From positions 1 to 48,727 of IMG/VR virus record IMGVR_UViG_3300031715_000009: a stretch of 48,727 nt of DNA. One strand, given 5' to 3'. The DNA comes from a virus. Under the pieces are notes generated by a model. The model was given only the letters and a program-made list of their open reading frames with translations. It searched no databases and had not been told where the DNA came from. Positions 12,167 through 19,929 of this stretch are shown here, in pieces; positions within the stretch are counted from its first letter, which is position 1; each line of letters opens with the position of its first letter. The translations under genes were made by a program, and so were the position numbers.

Positions 12167-12483
12167 GCCTTACGCTGCGCAGGACATGGCCGATTTTAGT
12201 GGAGTTAATCGACCGTTACGCGGATGAAAAGAACCCGTTGGGCTTGACGCTAGTAGACACCCAGAAACATTTTGAAGGGAAAGTCCGGCGTGGGAAAGTG
12301 ATGTTGACGGCCGGCCACATGGAATCGGTCAAACCCGGGGACGTAGTGCTTTTTAAAGCGACGGCGGGGTTTACCTTGGACGGCGACCCCGTCGATCCGA
12401 CCAACCCCTTAAAAGGCGAAAAGATGCGGTTTTTAAAAGAGCACGAATGTATCGCCGTCGAAGAGAAATTCGAGGTGGCGTAA
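12163..12483 (+). CDS. GroES (Cpn10)-like co-chaperonin
   Basis: 106 aa, the length of GroES (about 97) plus a few residues. The layout follows the family: RRTWPILVELIDRY (first strands), a gap at about 22-36 where the mobile loop lies, GKVMLTAGHMESVKPGDVVLFK (44-65; compare G-x-V-x-x-x-G...VKxGDxVxF), a roof-like insert, then EKMRFLKEHECIAVEE (86-101; compare the LIMSESDILAIVE end of GroES). Phages such as T4 carry GroES substitutes (gp31) to fold their capsid protein with host GroEL. Here the gene sits just upstream of the packaging genes. No full-length comparison was possible. Confidence 0.6.
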   Translation: MSLTLRRTWPILVELIDRYADEKNPLGLTLVDTQKHFEGKVRRGKVMLTAGHMESVKPGDVVLFKATAGFTLDGDPVDPTNPLKGEKMRFLKEHECIAVEEKFEVA

Positions 12484-12485
12484 AG

Positions 12486-12638
12486 GTGGTGATCTGCGGT
12501 CAATGCAACGGCAACGGAAATTGTATCGGCACCGAATCGACGGACGACATCAAAGACAACGACGAAAGTTTCTTTACGCCGTCGGGGGTCCTGCCGAATA
12601 TCGTCTGTACCCAATGTCAGGGCAAAGGCTATTATTAA
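12486..12638 (+). CDS. DnaJ-type zinc miniprotein 1 (two CxxCxGxG motifs)
   Basis: 50 aa from GTG 12486, behind TAAAGG. Near the start CGQCNGNG and at the end CTQCQGKG, each the CxxCxGxG unit that occurs four times in the DnaJ/Hsp40 cysteine-rich domain. Two units can bind one zinc by pairing. No J-domain, so it cannot stimulate DnaK in the usual way. First of three tandem relatives. Confidence 0.7.
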   Translation: MVICGQCNGNGNCIGTESTDDIKDNDESFFTPSGVLPNIVCTQCQGKGYY

Positions 12639-12818
12639 ATGGCGAGTTTCTTGTGTCCGTACTGTAAAGGGGTCGGTGTGACCTCTGACGGTGACACCGA
12701 AGTCAAAGACCTCAAAACCGGCAAAGTCCATGGGCCTCATGCCGGGGCCCCCTCGGTGTCGATCGGATGTACCAGTTGTAACGGCACCGGGATTGAACGG
12801 GCGCATTCGCCCTTGTGA
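12639..12818 (+). CDS. DnaJ-type zinc miniprotein 2 (two CxxCxGxG motifs)
   Basis: 59 aa, starts right after the previous stop. CPYCKGVG at residues 6-13 and CTSCNGTG at 44-51 flank a Gly/Asp/His-rich arm of about 30 residues, longer than in DnaJ. Shares plan and spacing with the genes on both sides, so tandem duplication is likely. Confidence 0.7.
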   Translation: MASFLCPYCKGVGVTSDGDTEVKDLKTGKVHGPHAGAPSVSIGCTSCNGTGIERAHSPL

Positions 12819-12828
12819 GGAGGTTGTT

Positions 12829-13005
12829 ATGAGCATGGTCTGTACGCAATGCAAAGGCCTTGGCAATGTCGCCGGTCCGACGGGACAAGCGCTCACTGCG
12901 CCGAATGCGTTCACCTTCACCAATGTCACGACCGGTTCGGAATATCCCTGTCCTTCCTGTGGCGGCACCGGGAAGATGAACGCCTTCGGGTCCAACGGGT
13001 TTTAA
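12829..13005 (+). CDS. DnaJ-type zinc miniprotein 3 (two CxxCxGxG motifs)
   Basis: 58 aa behind a perfect TGAGGAGGT ribosome site. CTQCKGLG at residues 5-12 and CPSCGGTG at 41-48, with a Thr/Asn-rich arm between. The strong ribosome site suggests this is the most abundant member. Role unknown: zinc-dependent thiol chaperone, assembly aid or virion part are all possible. Confidence 0.72.
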   Translation: MSMVCTQCKGLGNVAGPTGQALTAPNAFTFTNVTTGSEYPCPSCGGTGKMNAFGSNGF

Positions 13006-13007
13006 GG

Positions 13008-13400
13008 ATGACTTCGAACATGATGATGCAGGCGGTCGTCTTACAAGGCGAAGCTTCCAACGACTCCGGTCTTGTGAAGCTGGCCGGGTTCATTACGAAC
13101 TCCGGGGACATTTCCAAGAAGTGCGAGGAAGTCTTTCCGCCGGACTCCGGCTGGCGTAAACTGGCGCATACCGAATCGAACGGCCGCATGATGTTACTGG
13201 CCCTGCAATCGCCGACCGACGCCCCCTACATCCCAAGGAAAGTGGCTGTGTATCGCCGGGAAGACCACAAATTCTTTGTCGATTTATCCTTCATCTTCCA
13301 GCGTTTAGCTATCGCGACGATCGACGATGTCACTGTCTCGGAATCGCACGGGTCTTTTTCCATGGTCCTGCTTTATACGGAGCGGTCAACCGATGCCTGA
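13008..13400 (+). CDS. 130-aa hypothetical protein
   Basis: Start MTSNMMMQAVVLQG at 13008; the open frame reaches further upstream but would overlap the zinc gene. Predicted alternating strands and helices (KVAVYRREDHKFFVDLSFIFQRLAIATIDDVTV) with the end overlapping the next gene by 8 bases. No family seen. It lies between zinc miniproteins and the NFACT-R-like protein and presumably works with them. Confidence 0.65.
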   Translation: MTSNMMMQAVVLQGEASNDSGLVKLAGFITNSGDISKKCEEVFPPDSGWRKLAHTESNGRMMLLALQSPTDAPYIPRKVAVYRREDHKFFVDLSFIFQRLAIATIDDVTVSESHGSFSMVLLYTERSTDA

Positions 13401-13776
13401 TTTAATGACGGAACTGAAATCCCCGGCGCCCCGCAAAAACGATCGACAGATTCTCTCCTTTCAGAAACAGGGTTACGTGATCCAACTCGGGCAGAATTCT
13501 TACTCGAACGAAAAGCTGGTCTTGGAACACCCGCACAAAGACTGTCTCTGGATGCACGCCATGGCCGCCAAAGGGTCGCACCTCGTGTTATGCCGGCACC
13601 AAAAGCAAGATCCGTCTTCCGACGTCCTGCAGTTTGCCGCCCAACTCGCACTTAAATATTCGCATTCCCAAGCGCGATCCGTGTCGGTCGCGCTTCTAAA
13701 AGATGTCTCGAAAGAGGACCATTTGGCGATCGGTATTTTTAAGGTGCACGACCCGATGACCCTGGAGGTCGCATGA
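13393..13776 (+). CDS. Stand-alone NFACT-R (DUF814)-like RNA-binding protein
   Basis: 127 aa. Blocks VIQLGQNSYSNEKLVLEH (29-46), DCLWMHAMAAKGSHLVLCRH (50-69) and FAAQLALKYSHSQARSVSVALLKDV (81-105) follow the NFACT-R pattern G-x-N-x-x-x-N..., D-x-W-x-HA...G-SH-V-V-x and AA-x-LA-x-x-YS-x-A-R...V. NFACT-R is the C-terminal domain of RqcH/NEMF, which binds tRNA at stalled 60S/50S subunits. The other RqcH domains (NFACT-N, HhH, coiled coil) are absent. Overlaps the TerL start by 4 bases. Family call is from motif reading only, moderately sure. Confidence 0.6.
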   Translation: MPDLMTELKSPAPRKNDRQILSFQKQGYVIQLGQNSYSNEKLVLEHPHKDCLWMHAMAAKGSHLVLCRHQKQDPSSDVLQFAAQLALKYSHSQARSVSVALLKDVSKEDHLAIGIFKVHDPMTLEVA

Positions 13777-15461
13777 CCCAAGCCATCGAAAAGTTGCTCT
13801 GGCGCGAAAAGGAATTGTTTGAAGCCGATCCCGTCGGACTCTTAAAACGCGGGTACTTGATGATCCGCGATAAAGATGCGAATTTGATTCCTTTGGTGTT
13901 AAACTCGACGCAACAAAAAATTGTGGACGCGCTCCAGGCCCGACGGCGCTTGGGTCGACCGGTGTTTTTGTTCGTCTTAAAAGCCAGGCAGCTAGGCGTG
14001 ACCACCTTGGCGCAGGCGTTGATCTATGCCTTCTCCTCCCAACGACCGAATGTCAACGCCTTGGACGTCGCCGATGACGTCGACGGCGCCACCTACATTT
14101 TTAAAATGAACGAACTCTTCCATGAACAAATGCTGGCCAAACACCCGCATCTGGTTCCCACCGCTAAACGCATGGACGAACGCAGACTCGAGTTTGACGG
14201 CACCTATTCGCGGATCATGATCGATACCGCGAGAAACGCCAAAGCCGGCCGGAAATATACCTTGAAACTCGTGCATTTATCCGAAGTCGCCTTCTACGAA
14301 AATTTCAAGGAACTGATGCAAGCACTCACCCCCGCTATTCCTAAAACCGAAGATACGATGGTGCTCTTGGAATCGACCGCTAACGGCATTAACGAAGTTT
14401 CGAAATTCTATTGGCGGATCAAAAAGGCGTACGAGGCAGACCCCGAAAACACCGACTGGATACCGCTGTTTTGTAGTTGGCGCGAACACGCCGAATATTC
14501 CCGGCCCTTCTATAACGAGGGCATCAAACAAAAATTTGTGGCATCGCTATCGGAAAAAGAAAAAAAGATTATGGCGGAACACTCACTCACCTTGGAACAA
14601 ATGAACTGGCGTCGAAGAGAAATTGAAGATTCCTTCGGAGATGACGATGAAAAGTTCCAGGTGGAGTACCCCTTAACCGACAAAGAAGCGTTCATTTCGA
14701 CCTCGCAACGGGTGTTCCCGGAACGGCTCACCGCTCCGCAGAAAAGTAATTTAGGCGCCCCGAAGTTGCGCGGGGAAATCGAACTGGTGGACCGACGACC
14801 GGCGTTTGTTTCTGATGCGAAAGGATTCTTGCGCATTTATCAGGAAGCGCAGAGTGAAGAAAAATATGTGATCGGGGCCGATACCTGCGAGTCGGCCTTA
14901 ACGCATGACGAAGCCTGCGCGCAGGTGATCAAACGTTCGACCTGGACGCAAGTCGCGCATTTACACGGGCACATGAACCCGGACGATTTTGCGCAAAGGT
15001 TGTTCGCGCTCGGTCTTTACTATAACCGGGCGCTGCTGGCTCCTGAACGTAACGGGCCGGGGTTGGTGGTGGTGACGTATCTGGCCAACAAACATTATCC
15101 GAATCTCTGCCGGCAGAAAAAGGCCGTGGTCTCGGACGCCGGCGTCTGGAGTGAGACCGAGGAATTCGGGTTTCATACCAACGTCAAGACGAAGCCGATG
15201 GTGATCGACCAACTGCAGAACGCGCTTCGCACGTTACTGATCGTATTGCATGATGAGTTGACCTTGGAGGAGTTGGAAACCTATGTCGTGAAGCAGGTCT
15301 CAAAAGAAGGGCACGTCGATATGGGCGCCGAAGAAGGATGCCGAGACGACTGCACAATCGCTTTAGCTATTTCTGTTCATTACTGTCATACGATTGCTTC
15401 AGTCCACGCGCCCTTAACGGGTCTGCCGCAATTTCATTCGCAGTCCAAGACAGGTTACTAG
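13773..15461 (+). CDS. terL: Terminase large subunit
   Basis: 562 aa. ATPase: Walker A-like VLKARQLGVTT (69-78, the KxRQxGxT variant), Walker B KLVHLSE (165-171, acidic E171), coupling motif LLESTANG (198-205). Nuclease: VIGADTCE (D370), LAPERNGPG (E425) and RDDCTIA (D525-D526), the RNase-H-like acidic triad. It pumps DNA into the prohead and cuts the concatemer. ATGA-coupled to the NFACT-R-like gene. The short Pro-rich protein follows after 9 bases. Confidence 0.95.
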   Translation: MTQAIEKLLWREKELFEADPVGLLKRGYLMIRDKDANLIPLVLNSTQQKIVDALQARRRLGRPVFLFVLKARQLGVTTLAQALIYAFSSQRPNVNALDVADDVDGATYIFKMNELFHEQMLAKHPHLVPTAKRMDERRLEFDGTYSRIMIDTARNAKAGRKYTLKLVHLSEVAFYENFKELMQALTPAIPKTEDTMVLLESTANGINEVSKFYWRIKKAYEADPENTDWIPLFCSWREHAEYSRPFYNEGIKQKFVASLSEKEKKIMAEHSLTLEQMNWRRREIEDSFGDDDEKFQVEYPLTDKEAFISTSQRVFPERLTAPQKSNLGAPKLRGEIELVDRRPAFVSDAKGFLRIYQEAQSEEKYVIGADTCESALTHDEACAQVIKRSTWTQVAHLHGHMNPDDFAQRLFALGLYYNRALLAPERNGPGLVVVTYLANKHYPNLCRQKKAVVSDAGVWSETEEFGFHTNVKTKPMVIDQLQNALRTLLIVLHDELTLEELETYVVKQVSKEGHVDMGAEEGCRDDCTIALAISVHYCHTIASVHAPLTGLPQFHSQSKTGY

Positions 15462-15470
15462 GGAGGCTCT

Positions 15471-15824
15471 ATGAGTGAACTATCCGATATGGCCGCTGAG
15501 ATTCAGTCCGCGGAAGACGCGTTACGCGCGCGCATTGAAAAATTGTTCGGGGCGTTTCACACGACCGATTTTGCCGCGGAATTTTCACAGTGGATGGCGG
15601 CGCACGATAAGATCAGGGTGTTGGCGAGTCTTCAAAACGCTCCGCCGGCGAAACCCACTCCGGTGATTCCGTTTCCGACTCCGCCGCCGCCGGTTCAACC
15701 GCCGCCGCCGGTTCAACCGCCGCCGCCGGTTCAACCGACTCCGCCGCCTCCTCCGGTTCAACCGACTCCGCCGCCTCCTCCGGTTCAACCGCCGCCGCCG
15801 GTCACCGAAAAGCCCGCGGCGTAG
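15471..15824 (+). CDS. Proline-repeat protein
   Basis: 117 aa. Residues 1-55 form a helical domain (MSELSDMAAEIQSAEDALRARIEKLF); the second half is (PPPPVQ) and (TPPPPPVQ) repeats that should form a stiff polyproline-II rod. Long proline runs stall ribosomes without EF-P, so expression may depend on it. Perhaps a head-proximal spacer; function unknown. GGGAGG ribosome site. Confidence 0.7.
   Translation: MSELSDMAAEIQSAEDALRARIEKLFGAFHTTDFAAEFSQWMAAHDKIRVLASLQNAPPAKPTPVIPFPTPPPPVQPPPPVQPPPPVQPTPPPPPVQPTPPPPPVQPPPPVTEKPAA
15677..15802 (+). repeat. Tandem repeats encoding PPPPVQ units
   Basis: Repeats of 15-24 bases based on CCGCCGCCGGTTCAA and ACTCCGCCGCCTCCTCCGGTTCAA. GC-rich, prone to copy-number change and assembly collapse. 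Confidence 0.85.
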
Positions 15825-15825
15825 T

Positions 15826-16044
15826 ATGGAGACCGAATCGAATTTTCCGGATTTAATGGAACCGGGCTTAAATGATCCTGCGCCGAAGAAACGGGTAAAA
15901 AAAAAGACGCGAAAGAAACCGAAGGCGATGACCCCGCCTCCGTCCGTTCATGTGCATGTGAATGTCTCGAATGATTCGGGAGGCACGCCGTTTCGCAACC
16001 AGGCCGATTCCGCTTTAGACCATTTACGGAGAATCCATTGGTAA
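15826..16044 (+). CDS. 72-aa basic protein
   Basis: An acidic N-terminus (METESNFPDLMEPG), a very basic block (PKKRVKKKTRKKPK, about residues 20-33), and an HVHVNV strand, ending RRIHW. Looks like a nucleic-acid-associated or disordered head protein. Ends just past the next gene's start. Confidence 0.6.
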   Translation: METESNFPDLMEPGLNDPAPKKRVKKKTRKKPKAMTPPPSVHVHVNVSNDSGGTPFRNQADSALDHLRRIHW

Positions 16045-16208
16045 AGAAAAAAAGGAAGAAACTGGAACGCGGAGAAGTCGGGATGTACGATCCGGATCAG
16101 GCGCGTGCCCAAGAGGACAATGCCGCGGACAAGGAACTGGCCCGCATGAAGAAGTCGGTCGGGGTCCAGTGGCCGAAAAAGAAAAACGGCTATGCCGTTC
16201 AAAAGTGA
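16038..16208 (+). CDS. 56-aa basic protein, TTG start
   Basis: TTG 16038 follows GGAGA 5 bases upstream and overlaps the previous stop. Lys-rich (VKKKRKKLERGE...KKSVGVQWPKKKNG). The end overlaps the 16192 gene. Supported by close packing and ribosome site only. Confidence 0.5.
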   Translation: MVKKKRKKLERGEVGMYDPDQARAQEDNAADKELARMKKSVGVQWPKKKNGYAVQK

Positions 16209-16392
16209 ATCCCAGAGGCGAACCCTTTGGGCCAACGAACCGAAAGTGGCCGAAGCCTGGGCCCATGGCAGCTCAAGTGTGACAGGAAAAAAAGAAGGAA
16301 AAGCCAAGAACAAGGGATTGCCGATGCACTTTTCAAAATCCAAAAAAGCGAGTGAAAAAGGATATAAAACAAAACACAAAGGGAACTACTAG
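16192..16392 (+). CDS. 66-aa basic protein of a common phage type
   Basis: MPFKSESQRRTLWANEPKVAEAWAHG is a familiar N-terminus of small phage proteins encoded near terminase/portal genes (MPFKSxxQrR...P.vA..W). Lys/Ser-rich tail. Function unknown; probably a small virion or DNA-bound protein. Confidence 0.65.
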   Translation: MPFKSESQRRTLWANEPKVAEAWAHGSSSVTGKKEGKAKNKGLPMHFSKSKKASEKGYKTKHKGNY

Positions 16393-16393
16393 G

Positions 16394-16621
16394 ATGGACG
16401 AAAAGATTTATCCGAACACGATTCAATTCGATGATAAGGCCGCGACGATGACGATCGTTTTGGATTTACGCAATGTACCGGCGATGTGTTTAGGGTCGTT
16501 GGATATTTCCAAGGACGCCGTCAAAAATTATTATATGCGACAGGCCTTAAAGAAAAAGGGACAGGACGGATTGATTGTGCCGCCTTCGAACGGCAAAGGG
16601 GATTTGCATGTCCTCTCATGA
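16394..16621 (+). CDS. 75-aa hypothetical protein
   Basis: MDEKIYPNTIQFDDKAATMTIVLDLRNVP starts with an edge strand pattern; helix SLDISKDAVKNYYMRQALKKKG follows. The ATG at 16394 follows the previous stop by 1 base. No family seen. Confidence 0.6.
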   Translation: MDEKIYPNTIQFDDKAATMTIVLDLRNVPAMCLGSLDISKDAVKNYYMRQALKKKGQDGLIVPPSNGKGDLHVLS

Positions 16622-16919
16622 CATGGAATTTAGAACGGCGGGTAAGCCAGCCACGGCTAAAGAGGAGATTTCTTACCCGCATTTATTTATTGACCTGGAC
16701 CAGTTCCCGGGATTGGAAGGGGATTTGGACGAGGAGATCGAACTGCACGTCCGAGGACGGGTGTGTTCGCTCTCGCATTCCTACGGGTCGCATTCGATGG
16801 ATGTGGAAGTCCAGAAGATCGCTCATCCCGATCACACCCATGACGACGAAGTCCCGAAGGTGGCGGTGATTTCGATCGCCGACTCGGAACTCTCGCGCAT
16901 GAAACGGAGAAGCCTATGA
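16608..16919 (+). CDS. 103-aa hypothetical beta-rich protein
   Basis: Acidic, strand-rich protein: PHLFIDLDQFPGLEGDLDEEIELHVRGRVCSLSHSYGSHSMDVEVQKIAH with a His-rich HPDHTHDDE stretch. The phrase EIELHVRGRV...SMDVEVQKI resembles small phage beta-barrel proteins. ATG overlaps the previous gene by 14 bases, and its stop overlaps the next start. Confidence 0.6.
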   Translation: MSSHDMEFRTAGKPATAKEEISYPHLFIDLDQFPGLEGDLDEEIELHVRGRVCSLSHSYGSHSMDVEVQKIAHPDHTHDDEVPKVAVISIADSELSRMKRRSL

Positions 16920-17191
16920 AAGAAATGACCATGGAACCGGGAACGTCCAAGCGCAAGAATTTGAAAAACCGTTTTGGGGCCAAATACAAACAGTCCCGGA
17001 CGCATTCGGATAAACTCTCAGCGTACAAACACGGAGATTCCTTAAAGAGTCCGGGAGGGTCCTCCGACACCGGCGGCAAAGAAAACCGGGCGGATGTGGA
17101 GTACCGCCGGCTGCGAGCCGATGACGTCTACCGGGGCACGAGTAAAGGAAAATCGCACGAAGGAAATTACACTAAACGGAGGTATAGCTAA
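16916..17191 (+). CDS. 91-aa basic disordered protein, paralogue A
   Basis: ATGA-coupled. KRKNLKNRFGAKYKQSRTHSDKLS recurs in shorter form (LKNRFGATFKERTH) in the next gene, so they are related. Composition is Lys/Ser/Gly/Arg-rich and mostly disordered. Unknown role, possibly in the head. Confidence 0.6.
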   Translation: MKEMTMEPGTSKRKNLKNRFGAKYKQSRTHSDKLSAYKHGDSLKSPGGSSDTGGKENRADVEYRRLRADDVYRGTSKGKSHEGNYTKRRYS

Positions 17192-17192
17192 C

Positions 17193-17369
17193 ATGGGACA
17201 GAATCAGCCAAGAAGTGAATCGTTGCCGGAAGAAGGAAAGCATCATATTAGTCAGACACTGAAGAACCGGTTCGGTGCGACGTTTAAGGAACGAACCCAT
17301 AACGTGGTCAATCCTAAGGCGACCGGGCAAGGTGCGGCGTCAGGAAAAAATCCCGGTAAACCCACCTAA
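17193..17369 (+). CDS. 58-aa basic disordered protein, paralogue B
   Basis: MGQNQPRSESLPEEGKHHI then the shared LKNRFGATFKERTHN motif, ending GKNPGKPT. GGAGG ribosome site (ACGGAGGTA). TAATG overlap with portal suggests co-translation. Confidence 0.6.
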   Translation: MGQNQPRSESLPEEGKHHISQTLKNRFGATFKERTHNVVNPKATGQGAASGKNPGKPT

Positions 17370-19483
17370 TGCCGAGCGTCACTTTAGAGCACCAGCGGGA
17401 CCTGGGGTTAGTTCCGCCACCTCCCGGGTTACCGGAAATCGAACCGCAGACACATCTCGTGAAGCTGGCGAAGCTCGATTCCTCCAGCTATCGCCAGTTG
17501 ATGAAATTGACCGAGGAGCAAAAAGAGCGGATCAAGACGTTAATGAAGCAAGTCTGCGAGGAATGGACCCGGAACACGCGCCTGCAGAATGATAAGTTGT
17601 TACGGTCGATTGACCGGTTCGAAGGAATCACCGGTCCGAAAGAGTTCCCCTGGCCGGAAGCATCGAACTTAAATATCCCGTATTCCGAGATACAAATTAT
17701 GGTGGCTTATGATCTTGTCTGTGCAACCGCTCTGGATGCTGATCCGATGTACTTTGTAAGGGAACTGATTCCTTCCCGACGCGATCATCCGGAAGAACAC
17801 GTCGACCCGAAAATTGAGCATTGGTTAAACTGGGTGTTTAAGAAACAACTGCATTTAGAAGAAGAACAGCGCATGGCGGTGTTGCTCGCGTTCCGAGATC
17901 CGGTTTCCTTTTTGTGTGTGGATTGGGTGGAGGAACTGGCGACCGAATACCGCGTCGAAGTGTTTGAAGATTCCATGACCTTCCAGAACATGTTTCCGGA
18001 TGCCAAGAGTGCGGGAGTCCCGGAAGATACCTATAACCGCTGGCTGGGACAACTAGCGATTGGCCATGAATCGCTCCCGTTTGAAATCCGCGAACGGGTG
18101 GTCAGGTACCGGGGTCCCAAGGCCCGGGAAGTTGAACTCAAAGATTTCGTCCGGGTTCCGGTCTCGTGTCCCGATCTGAAGTACACCATCTTTCACGGGG
18201 ACCAGTTCCGTCAACGAAAAGCCTGGTACCGCTATCAAGCGAAGTGTGATCATTTCTATAAAGAGGAGACCGACGAGTTAATTAAAGCGACGGGCAAATC
18301 CGGGGCGATAGACTCCATTTCTCAGGAACTCGATACCATTGAAGGGATTTCCTCTAACCGTACCAAACCCGACGAATACGATTCGGTACGGGGAAATTTA
18401 CGGATCGACTTAAATAACGACGACGAGGAGGAGTTGTATCATGTGGTCTACAATCCTGAACACAACCGGCTCCTGCGTGTCGAGCGCTATCCCTACTGGC
18501 ATAACCGCCCGAACTATATTCCACACCGTATCCGGCGTAAACCCAATCGGTTACTCGGCCGTTGTTTCATGGACATGCTATATGACATCAACGAAGAAAT
18601 AAATACCCAGCATAACCAGCGCATCGATTCACGGACGATTACCACGGTGCCGTCCTTTGTGATTAACGCCCAGGAAACCGATCTGATCGGGTTACTCGAT
18701 CGTAAAGCCCAGCATTTCTATCCGGGGGTTCGGTTTGCTGTAACGAACATGAACAACTTAAAACAGTTGGAAACGACCGTCGATTTCCAGGGCACGATTC
18801 AGGAAGAACAGAATTTGTTTCTGGTAGGTGAAATGTTGACCGGGACCCAGGCCTATGGCTCCCGCGGCCTGGCACCCAAAGACCCGCGAGCGTCGGGCAA
18901 GAAAAAGCAGATTGAAATCGGGCAATCGAATCAGCGCATTGACGGATACATCCGGGAACTCAGGCCCGCTTTTATTGAAATGGCCTCTCAAGTCTTGGAA
19001 CTCTATTACCAGTTTTCTCCGGAGACCGTGATGGCGTATTCCTCCTATGACGAAACGACCGATGCCTGGATACGCAACGAAATTAAACGCGTGTCTCTTC
19101 GTAACCGGAACATGACGATTGAACTGGCCCGGACCTCGGTGTTAGATAACCCCGACTCGGTCCTGCAACGGGCGCTTACGGACTACGAACTCTGGAGCAA
19201 GGAACCGTTGGTCGGGGGGAACATTCAACGGCGGCATGAACTCATCCGCGATACCATGTTCGCGGAACGCAAGAAAAATATTTCCAAGCTCCTGCCGCCC
19301 CTCCCGCAACTCTTACAAGAAATGCAACAGCAGGACGCTTTGGCCCAGGGGTCTCCCTCGCACCAGAACCTGTTGGATAGCATCCAGGAAAAAACCGGAA
19401 AACCGAAAAAGGAAGAACCGTCCGGGAAACGACAAGGGTCCAGTGATCATCGTCCGTCCCAACTCGATAGGAGTCAAAAGTAA
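17369..19483 (+). CDS. Portal protein, podovirus type
   Basis: 704 aa, the size of P22-like portals. Features: N-terminal helix region, FPWPEASNLNIPYSEIQIMVAYDL (about 92-115), NRLLRVERYPYWHNRPNYIPHRIRRKPNRLLGRCFMDMLYDINEEINTQHNQRIDS (about 370-420), then the long helix and a Gln/Lys-rich C-terminal tail (PLLPQLLQEMQQQ...). The phrase MxxD-I-N-x-E-x-N-x-x-x-x-x-R-x-D is the typical portal helix. The dodecamer forms the DNA gate and docks terminase, then the neck adaptor. Followed at once by 19483. Confidence 0.88.
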   Translation: MPSVTLEHQRDLGLVPPPPGLPEIEPQTHLVKLAKLDSSSYRQLMKLTEEQKERIKTLMKQVCEEWTRNTRLQNDKLLRSIDRFEGITGPKEFPWPEASNLNIPYSEIQIMVAYDLVCATALDADPMYFVRELIPSRRDHPEEHVDPKIEHWLNWVFKKQLHLEEEQRMAVLLAFRDPVSFLCVDWVEELATEYRVEVFEDSMTFQNMFPDAKSAGVPEDTYNRWLGQLAIGHESLPFEIRERVVRYRGPKAREVELKDFVRVPVSCPDLKYTIFHGDQFRQRKAWYRYQAKCDHFYKEETDELIKATGKSGAIDSISQELDTIEGISSNRTKPDEYDSVRGNLRIDLNNDDEEELYHVVYNPEHNRLLRVERYPYWHNRPNYIPHRIRRKPNRLLGRCFMDMLYDINEEINTQHNQRIDSRTITTVPSFVINAQETDLIGLLDRKAQHFYPGVRFAVTNMNNLKQLETTVDFQGTIQEEQNLFLVGEMLTGTQAYGSRGLAPKDPRASGKKKQIEIGQSNQRIDGYIRELRPAFIEMASQVLELYYQFSPETVMAYSSYDETTDAWIRNEIKRVSLRNRNMTIELARTSVLDNPDSVLQRALTDYELWSKEPLVGGNIQRRHELIRDTMFAERKKNISKLLPPLPQLLQEMQQQDALAQGSPSHQNLLDSIQEKTGKPKKEEPSGKRQGSSDHRPSQLDRSQK

Positions 19484-19929
19484 TGTTGACCGAAGCCAGC
19501 AAAAAACAACTTAAGATTGACGAGATTTCAAACGGGATTCGTCTCTGTGAAGAAGCCATCTCGAAAGCCGAGACATACGAACGCTTAAACGATAACCCCG
19601 ATTGGAAAGCGTATCTGTCGGATTTAGAAACGGTGGTCTCTTTGCATGACCGGGAGATCCAGTTTGGGTTATTGATGTTGATGGAAGCGCCCCCGAACAC
19701 TTATGTCAAACACGATGCCCGCGGTGAAGTGGTAGTGTCCTCATCGGAGGAATGGATCGGATTTATTAAACGCCATCAGATCCAGCGGGAAGAACTCAAA
19801 AATTGGACGAAAGAACCGGCCCGTATTTTGATGCTGGCCTCTCAAGCCCGGATCAAGTTACCGGAACTCAAAGCTCAATTACTGGCTATGACTGAGGGTG
19901 GAAACAATGTGGACCATGTGGTACCATGA
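19483..19929 (+). CDS. 148-aa helical protein
   Basis: TAATG overlap with the portal. Mainly helical and charged (KKQLKIDEISNGIRLCEEAISKAETYERL...), central strands around EVVVSSSEEWIGFIK, then helical C-terminus. Placement between portal and scaffold suggests a head assembly role. No family recognised. Confidence 0.65.
   Translation: MLTEASKKQLKIDEISNGIRLCEEAISKAETYERLNDNPDWKAYLSDLETVVSLHDREIQFGLLMLMEAPPNTYVKHDARGEVVVSSSEEWIGFIKRHQIQREELKNWTKEPARILMLASQARIKLPELKAQLLAMTEGGNNVDHVVP

Noticed and set aside
15585-15788. Minus-strand Arg-rich frame opposite the proline repeats
   Set aside because: It is the complement of CCG/CGG repeats; low complexity and inside a supported plus-strand gene.
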